Source: Methylotetracoccus oryzae
GTDB taxonomy: Bacteria > Pseudomonadota > Gammaproteobacteria > Methylococcales > Methylococcaceae
Assembly: GCF_006175985.1 (NCBI RefSeq)
Contig: NZ_SRSH01000024.1
Coordinates: forward strand, 1-64,000
Direction: 5' to 3'
DNA length: 64,000 bases
The notes below the pieces were generated by a model. That model ran no database searches, was not told the DNA's origin, and was given only the letters and a program-made list of their open reading frames with translations. How positions within the stretch are numbered: position 1 is the first letter of the stretch; each line of letters begins with the position of its first letter. Positions 18,778-29,867 of the stretch are shown in pieces. Position numbers and translations under genes: made by a program.

Positions 18778-19298
18778 TCGAAACCTTCAACGGCATCACG
18801 CCCACGCTGGGACGGAATGTCTACATCGCTGGCAGCGCGGTCGTTATCGGCGACGTCGCGCTGGGCGATGAGGCCTCGGTGTGGCCGACGACCGTGATCC
18901 GCGGCGACGTCAACGCGATCAGGGTCGGGCACGAAACCAACATACAGGACGGCTGCGTGTTGCATGTGACACAGAAGACGGCCTCGAATCCCGACGGCCA
19001 TCCGCTCATCATCGGCAATGGCGTCACGATCGGTCATCGCGTCGTGCTGCACGGCTGCACGATCGGCGATCTGTGCCTGATCGGCATCGGCGCGATCGTC
19101 ATGGATGGAGCATTCGTCGAGGACCGTGTCATGATCGGCGCCGGCGCATTGGTCCCGCCGGGCAAGCGGCTCACGAGCGGCTTCCTCTACGTCGGCTCAC
19201 CAGCACGACAGTCACGGCCGCTGACCGAGGCAGAACTGGCGTTCTTTGAAATCTCGAAAAACGGCTACGTGCGGCTGAAGAACCTTTACTCTGCCTAA
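18774..19298 (+). CDS. gamma-type carbonic anhydrase family protein
   Basis: A 174-residue left-handed beta-helix protein of hexapeptide repeats (YrdA/PaaY/gamma-CA group). The three zinc-ligand histidines are in place: L-H-V-T and the H-R-V-V-L-H-G segment. The start ATG overlaps the hisE stop. No role in histidine synthesis is known, so coupling to hisE may simply be operon packing. Carbonic anhydrase activity is plausible but not universal in this family. Confidence 0.9.
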   Translation: MIETFNGITPTLGRNVYIAGSAVVIGDVALGDEASVWPTTVIRGDVNAIRVGHETNIQDGCVLHVTQKTASNPDGHPLIIGNGVTIGHRVVLHGCTIGDLCLIGIGAIVMDGAFVEDRVMIGAGALVPPGKRLTSGFLYVGSPARQSRPLTEAELAFFEISKNGYVRLKNLYSA

Positions 19299-19347
19299 CA
19301 GCGCTGCGCGGGCGGCTGTCAACCGTCAGGTCCGCGCGTACTGCCCG

Positions 19348-20187
19348 CTAGAAACCCCGTTCGTTGCTCAGCAGTTCGATCACGGAGCGCGTATCCGGGC
19401 GCACTCCCCGCCACAGTTCAAAGGCTTCGGCCGCCTGCTCGACCAACATGCCGAGCCCATCCGCACTGATCCTCGCGCCGCGCGCCTGCCCCCACAACAG
19501 GAACGGCGTCGGCTCCGTGCCGTAGGCGAGATCGTAACAGCCCGCCCCCGAAGCGAGCAGATCGTCCGGCAGCGGAGGAAGCTCGCCAGTAAGACTGGCG
19601 GCACTGGCGTTGATGACCAGATCGAACTGCCGCCCCGGAAGCTGATCGAAGCCCACGGCACTGACGGACCCGAGGTCCGAGAAATCCCTCGCCAGTATCC
19701 GGGCACGCTCCGGCGTGCGGTTGGCGATGACCACTGCGGCCGGCGATTCCCCGAGCAACGGGGCGAGGATGCCGCGCGCGGCACCACCGGCCCCGATCAC
19801 CAGGATGCGCCCGTTCGGCACGATCACGCCCAGACGGCAAATCAGATCGCGCAGCAGACCCACGCCATCCGTGTTGTCCCCGAACAGCGAGCCATCGGAG
19901 CGGAGCGCCAGCGTGTTGACGGCCTGCGCGCGGCGCGCCCGATCGCTGAGCGTATCGGCCAGCCGCCACGCGGCTTCCTTAAGCGGCAAGGTGCAGTTCA
20001 GGCCACGCCCGCCTTCCGCGCCCAGGAAGGCGCGCACCGCCGCCTCGAACTGCGGCAGGTCGACATCCCTGGCCTCGTAATGCAGGCTCTGGCCCGTCTG
20101 CTCGGCGAACAGCCGGTGGATACGGGGCGATTTGCTATGGCCGATGGGGTGGCCGAAAACAGCGTACAGGTCTGGCGGCAGGCTCAT
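19348..20187 (-). CDS. aroE: shikimate dehydrogenase
   Basis: A 279-residue NADP-dependent enzyme that reduces 3-dehydroshikimate. Substrate motif G-H-P-I-G-H-S-K-S-P is at the start, the catalytic Lys is in N-C-T-L-P-L-K near residue 70, and the dinucleotide loop G-A-G-G-A-A-R-G is near 130, followed by N-R-T, the NADP-type motif. It is downstream of hemB on the same strand with a 30-base gap. Confidence 0.95.
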   Translation of the reverse strand: MSLPPDLYAVFGHPIGHSKSPRIHRLFAEQTGQSLHYEARDVDLPQFEAAVRAFLGAEGGRGLNCTLPLKEAAWRLADTLSDRARRAQAVNTLALRSDGSLFGDNTDGVGLLRDLICRLGVIVPNGRILVIGAGGAARGILAPLLGESPAAVVIANRTPERARILARDFSDLGSVSAVGFDQLPGRQFDLVINASAASLTGELPPLPDDLLASGAGCYDLAYGTEPTPFLLWGQARGARISADGLGMLVEQAAEAFELWRGVRPDTRSVIELLSNERGF

Positions 20188-20217
20188 GGCTTCTCGTCCC
20201 GGAAACGGACAGCGTGG

Positions 20218-21249
<1,032 letters not shown>

Positions 21250-21366
21250 TCAGAAGGGAGAGCCGGACGACGGCAGCGAAGCGCGTCGTCATATCGAGCC
21301 GATAGTCTATTGTGGCCGAGCGCGCTATTATACCGTGCTGGGAAGAGTCCTCTAGGAAACAACGCA

Positions 21367-24056
<2,690 letters not shown>

Positions 24057-24095
24057 GCCGAGCCGGACAGCCCTCGCACCGCGAATCTCCCCGGC

Positions 24096-24863
24096 CTAGG
24101 GTTTCGGCCAGACTCCGGTGATGGGCAGATGCGCATCGATGTCCTCATCCGAAGCGTACACATCGACGATGAACCCTTCGCCACAGCGCGGCTTTAGCGG
24201 ATTGGCGACGAGATCACGTTTGAAGGAGATCTGCAGCGAGTTCTCCCCGACGCCATGGACCGGATGGGGGAATTTCGGCGTCGTATGCTCCATCCAGATG
24301 TTGACCTCACCCTCCTTCGGGTCGCGGGTGATCTTGCAGATATCCGCGCCGACGGGATGCACGATGAGCCCCCTCGCACACGAAAGGGCCTGGAAGAAGA
24401 CCGGGTAGACCGTGAAACGTGTCTCGCCGTTGAATTTTTCGGGCACACTGCCGTGGGTGGCGCCGACACCGACGGGGTTGCCCAAGTCGGGTGAATCGAT
24501 CGAAAGATAAAACCTGTTGAACACGGCCCTGTCGATCATGGGCTGAAAGCTTCCCACCAAAGACCCCGTCTCGAGGATATCGAAAAGATCCCTTTTACCG
24601 TCCTTGTCGATATCAGGAATGGCACCACCGCCCTGCCGCTTCAACACGGGATTCGTGCTGGGCATGATCAAGCTCATGGCAATGACCGGCGCGCCGTCAC
24701 AGCCATGCACGATCCTGTACGCTGCCGTGACCGAGGAATCCACGACCGCGTAAGGGGGCGGCATGATGATGGCCGAATGTGCCATGGCATGTTGTCCGGG
24801 CCCGCAGGCCATCAAGACGAAGAATGCAGCCTTGGCGCCCCGGGTATGCGTTGTGATCGGCAT
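24096..24863 (-). CDS. YcnI-like (DUF1775) exported protein with predicted N-terminal His
   Basis: A 255-residue exported protein preceded by an AGGAGG site. The signal peptide should be cleaved after A-M-A, leaving a mature protein beginning H-S-A-I-I. The segment Y-R-I-V-H-G-C-D-G-A-P and the M-P-S-T-N-P turn match the YcnI/DUF1775 pattern, in which the free N-terminal His helps bind copper(II). Compared with short YcnI proteins the C-terminal part is longer and contains a D-I-D-K-D-G-K-R-D calcium-loop-like stretch. A periplasmic copper-site role is inferred. Cysteine pairs (HGCDG, LSCARG, DICK, PRCGEG) could form disulfides. Confidence 0.65.
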   Translation of the reverse strand: MPITTHTRGAKAAFFVLMACGPGQHAMAHSAIIMPPPYAVVDSSVTAAYRIVHGCDGAPVIAMSLIMPSTNPVLKRQGGGAIPDIDKDGKRDLFDILETGSLVGSFQPMIDRAVFNRFYLSIDSPDLGNPVGVGATHGSVPEKFNGETRFTVYPVFFQALSCARGLIVHPVGADICKITRDPKEGEVNIWMEHTTPKFPHPVHGVGENSLQISFKRDLVANPLKPRCGEGFIVDVYASDEDIDAHLPITGVWPKP

Positions 24864-25448
24864 GTCTCCGAACCTCCTGTAAATTGGATGAGCACGAGAA
24901 AACGGGGGCTACCGATCAGGACGTACGGGCAAGATATCGTTGCCGCCCAACTCGCTGCACATTGTCTTACGACAGTACTCCCTGCCATGACGGACGACCC
25001 TTGTGGCCTTCGCCCGCGACAGATCAGCGTCACAGAGAAGGCAATATTGGCGCCAGCGCGGCGGATGCGGATCCTCACTGCGGCGCAAAACGGCCGGCAG
25101 ACGCAACATCCGCACCACCAGAACGACCTGCGCGCTGCGGGAACAGGCCGGGCCTGGCTCAGGCCAGGCGACAGCGGGTGGCAGCTGCGAGCCGCCAAAA
25201 CATGGCGTCCGAGGCCACGCGGCTCGAACACGTCGATACCGGGAATCGAGCGCTATCACGCATCGCCTGCGCGTTATCCCTCAGGCCGACGGGCGTACCG
25301 AGCGAACTGGACAACCGAACGTCCGAGACGCGTGCGGCTTACCCTTTCCCGGAGTGCAGCGGAGATCAGCGCTCGATGGCCGCGAGCACGGTGGAGACGG
25401 TACCCATGGCCAGCGGGGCCCTGACGGGGGAGTGGTTGCCGCCAAGGC
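24864..25448. other. intergenic region, no convincing gene
   Basis: Several frames are open on both strands, but none shows recognisable protein character or a good ribosome binding site. The right part runs into the 3' end of the leftward MFS gene. Confidence 0.5.
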
Positions 25449-26762
25449 TCAGCGGCGGAACTTCACCCCTTCCTCGGAGGGCACGGCGCCCCAGCCTTCG
25501 AAGGCGCCGTGATCCAGCACCCGGATCGCCAGCACCGCAGCCGCGCACAGGGCCGTCAGGTAGTAGCCGAATACCGCGAAACCATCGTTAGTCCCGTAAT
25601 CGCGCACCAGCCAGGCGGCGAGCAAGGGGGCGGTACTGCCGAACACCGGCGAGGCGATGTTGACCGCAAGACTGACACCGCTGTAGCGCACTCCGGTCGC
25701 GAACAAGCCCGTCACGGCGGCAAAGGCCGAGCTGGTGTAGATGCCGATCAGGACCGTGAACGCGAAGAACGCCGGCAACACCCAGCGCGGTTCGGGGTGG
25801 CCGGACATGGCGTCGAACAGCGGATGAACGCCGACGACCAGCCCCACGATCCCGATGGCCAGAATGCGCTTGTAGCCCCAGCGATCCGCCAGCCAGCCCC
25901 CCAGCAAGGTCGTTGCCAGGGCCACGATCAGGCCGGCCGACGTCACGAGCAACGCACGGCTGGGCGGAAACTGGAGGTTGGCCAGCATGAAGCTGTTGAA
26001 ATACACGAACGCGAAGAAGAAGCAGCAGGTCATCGGCGTCACCACGGCCACTCCGATCAGGACCCGACGCTTGTGACGGGCAATCACCGCCGCGACCGGA
26101 TTGCGGTGCAGGGCGTTCTGCGCCTTGGCGGCTTCGTACAGGGCACTTTCCGGCATCTTCTGTCGAATCCGAAAGCCGATCCACGCGGCTCCGAGACCCA
26201 GCAGGAACGGGATCCGCCAACCCCAGGACAGGAACTGCTCCGGCGTCAGCCACGCCGAAATTGCGCTGGAAATCAGCGTCCCCGACAACAGGCCCAGACA
26301 GGTACTCGCCTGAATCAGGCTGGATGCGAGGCCGATGCGATGACCCGGCGTATGCTCCATCACATAGGTCACGGCCCCGCCCATCTCACCGCCCAGCGAA
26401 ATGCCCTGGAGCAGCCGCAGCAGGACCAGCAGGACCGTCGCGGCAACGCCGATATCCCCGAACGAGGGCAGCAGCCCGATCGCAGCGGTAGGCAGCGCCA
26501 TGCCGAGCATCGAGAGAGACAGCGCGCGCTTGCGGCCCCAGCGATCGCCGATCGCACTGAACAGTAGCGCGCCGAGCGGCCGCATGAAAAAGCTGACGCT
26601 GAACACGGCGAATGCGGCCAGCATCGCCAGCCCCGGCTCCTCCTTCGGGAAGAAGGTCTCGCCGATGATCACCGAGAAATGGCCGTACAGTGCGAAGTCG
26701 TACCACTCGATGGCATTGCCGGCAATACCGGCGACGATGGCTTTGCGCGGGCTGCGACTCAT
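25449..26762 (-). CDS. MFS transporter, metabolite:H+ symporter type
   Basis: A 437-residue, 12-TM carrier. The N-terminal I-E-W-Y-D-F-A-L-Y-G motif and the loop 2-3 signature G-D-R-W-G-R-K-R identify the ProP/KgtP/shikimate-type metabolite:H+ symporter branch. The repeat of the loop motif (A-D-R-W-G-Y-K-R) is in the second half. Substrates in this branch are organic acids, betaines or aromatic acids; none can be chosen here. It is a single gene. Confidence 0.9.
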   Translation of the reverse strand: MSRSPRKAIVAGIAGNAIEWYDFALYGHFSVIIGETFFPKEEPGLAMLAAFAVFSVSFFMRPLGALLFSAIGDRWGRKRALSLSMLGMALPTAAIGLLPSFGDIGVAATVLLVLLRLLQGISLGGEMGGAVTYVMEHTPGHRIGLASSLIQASTCLGLLSGTLISSAISAWLTPEQFLSWGWRIPFLLGLGAAWIGFRIRQKMPESALYEAAKAQNALHRNPVAAVIARHKRRVLIGVAVVTPMTCCFFFAFVYFNSFMLANLQFPPSRALLVTSAGLIVALATTLLGGWLADRWGYKRILAIGIVGLVVGVHPLFDAMSGHPEPRWVLPAFFAFTVLIGIYTSSAFAAVTGLFATGVRYSGVSLAVNIASPVFGSTAPLLAAWLVRDYGTNDGFAVFGYYLTALCAAAVLAIRVLDHGAFEGWGAVPSEEGVKFRR

Positions 26763-27010
26763 GTAAGCTGGGGATCCGAAACGGTGACGGCAAACATGAC
26801 CTCGAACACGGATGTTGTCCTGGAGGGCAAGAGGGTTGATCAGGCTCGGGCCCTGCCGAACGCTCGGCAGGGGACCGAAATGCGGTGCAGGGCGGACGGC
26901 GGATGATACCCGAGCCCACCCGAAGTTGTGAATTCAGCGCCTTGCGGCATCCGCCGCACACCACCAGACCGGCGCGCGGAGTATTCCCGCCCCGCCCCTC
27001 CCGCGGCGGG

Positions 27011-27997
27011 ATGATGCGCGGACGCTCCCGGCATGCTGCACGGCGGCTTCTGATCGTCGTGGCCGCACTGATTTTGCCGAGCTGTGCCGGACGCGGCACC
27101 CCCACCCCGGAAACGTCGCCCCCAACCGACCTGGAACGCCGCGGCAAGGGCCTCACGCGTTCCGAGGTTCCGGAATCCAGCCCCGCGACGCGTGAGTGGA
27201 TTTGGGCACCCTATCTGTACCGAGATCCGGCAACCCCGCAAGAGCGGGCGCAGCCGGACATCAGCACCCCTGGACCGGACACGGCCAACTTCCCGAACAG
27301 CGCCTTCACGCTGCCCGAAGGCCGTTTCTATTTCGAGAATTCGCCGGTGGGCTATTACTCGGCCACGCAGCGGACGGCCCCGCAATACGACTGGGAGCTG
27401 TTCTTGAGGTATGGCGTCACGGACAATCTGGAATTTCGTCTGTTCACGAATGGCTTGACCGTGGTCGAGGGGGCACCGACGACGGTCGGTTTCAGCCCGT
27501 TGACGTTCGATGTCAAATATCAGATCTGGGAGGAAAACCTGGCTTATCGCATCCCGGCCGTTGCCCTCGAAACCTACGTCCAAACGACCTGGGGCTCGTC
27601 CTCACTGAGCAATCACACGCAATGGGCCTGGTCCGTCAACCTGGACCACACCCTGCCCTTCGGGCTGGGTCTGGAGTGGAATATCGGCTTGACGAGCATT
27701 TTCCTCAACCACGAATCGAACCTCGTGGAGGAAACCCTGTCATGGTCGCTGCAACGCGATCTGACCGAAGACGTCGCCCTGTTCGTGCATGGTTACCACA
27801 ACGGCGCCGCTTTGCCGCGCGGATCCACCGTGCGCGTCGATCGCGAGCGACTGTTCCGGAGCTTCAACGGACAGGTCTTCGGGGCCGGCGCCACCTGGAC
27901 CCTGGATGACACCCTGGAAGTCTTCGGGAGCGCCAATGCCGGCATCGGCGATGCACCGGGCTTCATCGGCCTGGCCGGGTTCGCGGTCGCCTTCTAG
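27011..27997 (+). CDS. outer-membrane protein, paralogue of the one at 8024
   Basis: A 328-residue protein. The start at 27011 (or 27014) gives a basic, hydrophobic leader ending in L-P-S-C, a lipobox, so the protein may be acylated; the frame is open further upstream but without a signal. The body contains PGPDTANFPNSAFTLP and the same strand pattern as the barrel at 8024, ending in A-V-A-F. It belongs to the MetA-phenol-degradation-like outer membrane group. It is followed 72 bases later by an NlpC/P60 lipoprotein. Confidence 0.75.
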   Translation: MMRGRSRHAARRLLIVVAALILPSCAGRGTPTPETSPPTDLERRGKGLTRSEVPESSPATREWIWAPYLYRDPATPQERAQPDISTPGPDTANFPNSAFTLPEGRFYFENSPVGYYSATQRTAPQYDWELFLRYGVTDNLEFRLFTNGLTVVEGAPTTVGFSPLTFDVKYQIWEENLAYRIPAVALETYVQTTWGSSSLSNHTQWAWSVNLDHTLPFGLGLEWNIGLTSIFLNHESNLVEETLSWSLQRDLTEDVALFVHGYHNGAALPRGSTVRVDRERLFRSFNGQVFGAGATWTLDDTLEVFGSANAGIGDAPGFIGLAGFAVAF

Positions 27998-28069
27998 CCC
28001 CTCGGTCTTTACAGGCCCCCGGGTCCGGAGTAAAAACTCGCGCACCGAACTTCTGATGGCGCAACGGGC

Positions 28070-28591
28070 ATGCTGGGCACCCAATCCGCGCATTTGACTC
28101 CTGACTGGCGGCGTCTCACCCTCGCCGGCGTGCTGTGCTGCCTCGCGGCCTGCTCCAGCGCCCCGAAAGCCCCGCCCGCCGCAATACCGCGCCCCCGCGC
28201 GGCAGTACCGCAGCCGACGGTCATCCCGTTCGCGCTGAGCCTGAAGGGAACCCCTTACCGCTGGGGCGGCAATTCCCCCGCCGAGGGTTTCGACTGCAGC
28301 GGATTCGTGCGATATGTCTTCGGCCGCTACGGCATCCATCTGCCCCGGCGCGCGGTCGAACAGGCGTCCTGGCTACCCAAGGTGCCGGTCGGTGCGCGCC
28401 GCCCGGGAGACCTGGTGTTCTTCGATACCGGCACGCCGCCGGTGTCACACGTGGGCATTTACATCGGCCGCGACGAATTCGTGCACGCCTCCAGCGCCAA
28501 GGCCGGACAGGTGATCATTTCCGACCTCAACAAACCTTACTGGCGCGAACATCTGGTTGCGATAGGCCGACCTCCACCGCTCCGCCGCTAA
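28070..28591 (+). CDS. NlpC/P60 (C40) cell-wall peptidase lipoprotein
   Basis: A 173-residue protein with a signal ending in L-A-A-C-S-S (lipobox, Cys about 29). A Pro-rich linker and the C40 peptidase domain follow. The catalytic Cys is in F-D-C-S-G-F, the His in V-S-H-V-G-I-Y-I-G and the polar third residue in F-V-H-A-S-S. Such enzymes cut the gamma-D-Glu to diaminopimelate bond of murein peptides. It resembles Spr/MepS-type outer-membrane-anchored hydrolases. Confidence 0.9.
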   Translation: MLGTQSAHLTPDWRRLTLAGVLCCLAACSSAPKAPPAAIPRPRAAVPQPTVIPFALSLKGTPYRWGGNSPAEGFDCSGFVRYVFGRYGIHLPRRAVEQASWLPKVPVGARRPGDLVFFDTGTPPVSHVGIYIGRDEFVHASSAKAGQVIISDLNKPYWREHLVAIGRPPPLRR

Positions 28592-28650
28592 CCTGCAGCG
28601 CCGGAGCTGCGCACCGGTCACACTCACCGAACAAACCGAGAGCACCCCCC

Positions 28651-29646
28651 ATGAAAGCGATGTTGATGACCGCAGTCGGCCTGCCCTCCGTGCTGCAACT
28701 GGCCGACCGTCCCGAACCCGCCATCACCGCCCCGACACAGATCAAGGTCGCGCTGCACGCCGCGGGAATCAATCCGATCGATACCAAAGTGCGGCAGCGC
28801 GGGGTGTTCTACCCGGATGCCCTGCCCTGCGTGCTCGGCTGCGACGGCGCCGGCATCGTCGTCGACAAGGGCGCGGACGCGCATCGCTTCCAGCTTGGCG
28901 ACCGGGTCTACTTCTGTCACGGCGGATTGGGCGGCGACCCCGGCAACTACGCCGAATATACCGTGCTTGACCAGCGCTGGGCCGTACCCATGCCGGCCAG
29001 CCTGAGTTTCGAACAGGCCGCGGCGGCGCCGCTGGTGCTGATCACGGCCTGGGGCGCACTGTATGACCGGGCACGCCTCCAGCCGAGCCACACGGTCCTG
29101 ATCCATGCCGGCGCGGGCGGCGTCGGACATGTCGCAATCCAGCTGGCCAAGCTTCACGGCGCGCGGGTCATCGCCACCGTCGGTTCGGCGGACAAGGCGG
29201 CCTTCGTCCGCGCTCTGGGCGCCGACGAGATCATCGACTACCGTGTTATGGACTTCGCCATGGCCGTCAATGATCTGACCGGAGGCGCAGGCGCCGACGT
29301 CGTGTTCGACACGGTCGGGCCCGCGGTCTTTGAACAAAGCATTGGTTGCACCGCGCACTTCGGCGATCTGGTCACGCTGCTCGACATCAGGGACACCGCA
29401 CTCGCCGAGGCACGGATGCGAAATCTGCGCATTGGGTTCGAGTTGATGCTCACACCGATGCTGCGGAACCTTGACGCGGCGCGCGATCACCAAATCGAGA
29501 TACTGAGCCGCTGTGCGGAATGGATCGACCAGGGCCGGCTGCGCGTCCATGTCGCGGACACTTTTCCGCTGGCCGAGGCCGCAGCCGCACACGCCGCCAT
29601 CGAAGAGGGGCACACGACGGGAAAACTCGTGCTGCGCATTCGCTGA
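28651..29646 (+). CDS. zinc-less MDR-type NADPH:quinone reductase / alcohol dehydrogenase family
   Basis: A 331-residue medium-chain dehydrogenase/reductase. The GroES-like N-terminal half has G-I-N-P-I-D-T-K-V-R, and the Rossmann loop A-G-A-G-G-V-G-H-V-A is near residue 153. The catalytic zinc ligands of true alcohol dehydrogenases are not in place, which fits the quinone oxidoreductase branch. It follows the peptidase gene by 59 bases, but no functional link is evident. Confidence 0.85.
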   Translation: MKAMLMTAVGLPSVLQLADRPEPAITAPTQIKVALHAAGINPIDTKVRQRGVFYPDALPCVLGCDGAGIVVDKGADAHRFQLGDRVYFCHGGLGGDPGNYAEYTVLDQRWAVPMPASLSFEQAAAAPLVLITAWGALYDRARLQPSHTVLIHAGAGGVGHVAIQLAKLHGARVIATVGSADKAAFVRALGADEIIDYRVMDFAMAVNDLTGGAGADVVFDTVGPAVFEQSIGCTAHFGDLVTLLDIRDTALAEARMRNLRIGFELMLTPMLRNLDAARDHQIEILSRCAEWIDQGRLRVHVADTFPLAEAAAAHAAIEEGHTTGKLVLRIR

Positions 29647-29811
29647 ACTGCGCGAACCTAGTGAGAAGAGAGCCTTGTCGCCAGGCGACGCCGCCCAACC
29701 GGCGCGTCCTGCCCGACAACGGTGACCTCGATACCCCCGCGAAATTCAGTGTCGCGTCCCGGCATTCTCAGGCTTGGCCATACCCCGATCAGGTATCATA
29801 ACCACAACAAT

Positions 29812-29839
29812 TTGGCGGTTTCGCGCCACAACGCATAAT
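29812..29839 (+). promoter_or_regulatory. candidate sigma-70 promoter of ppdK
   Basis: TTGGCG (29812-29817) and CATAAT (29834-29839) are 16 bases apart and 28 bases upstream of the GTG start of ppdK. An AAGGGAG ribosome site follows near 29852. Confidence 0.4.
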
Positions 29840-29867
29840 CCTCTACAAAGCCAAGGGAGTTCTTTCA

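Noticed and set aside
24812..25231. 139-codon minus frame upstream of the YcnI-like gene
   Set aside because: Overlaps the YcnI-like start, has no ribosome site, and its Cys/Arg/Trp-rich product has no recognisable character.
28135..28650. N-terminal extension of the quinone reductase frame
   Set aside because: The upstream part overlaps the NlpC/P60 gene in another frame and lacks homology; the ATG at 28651 fits the family.
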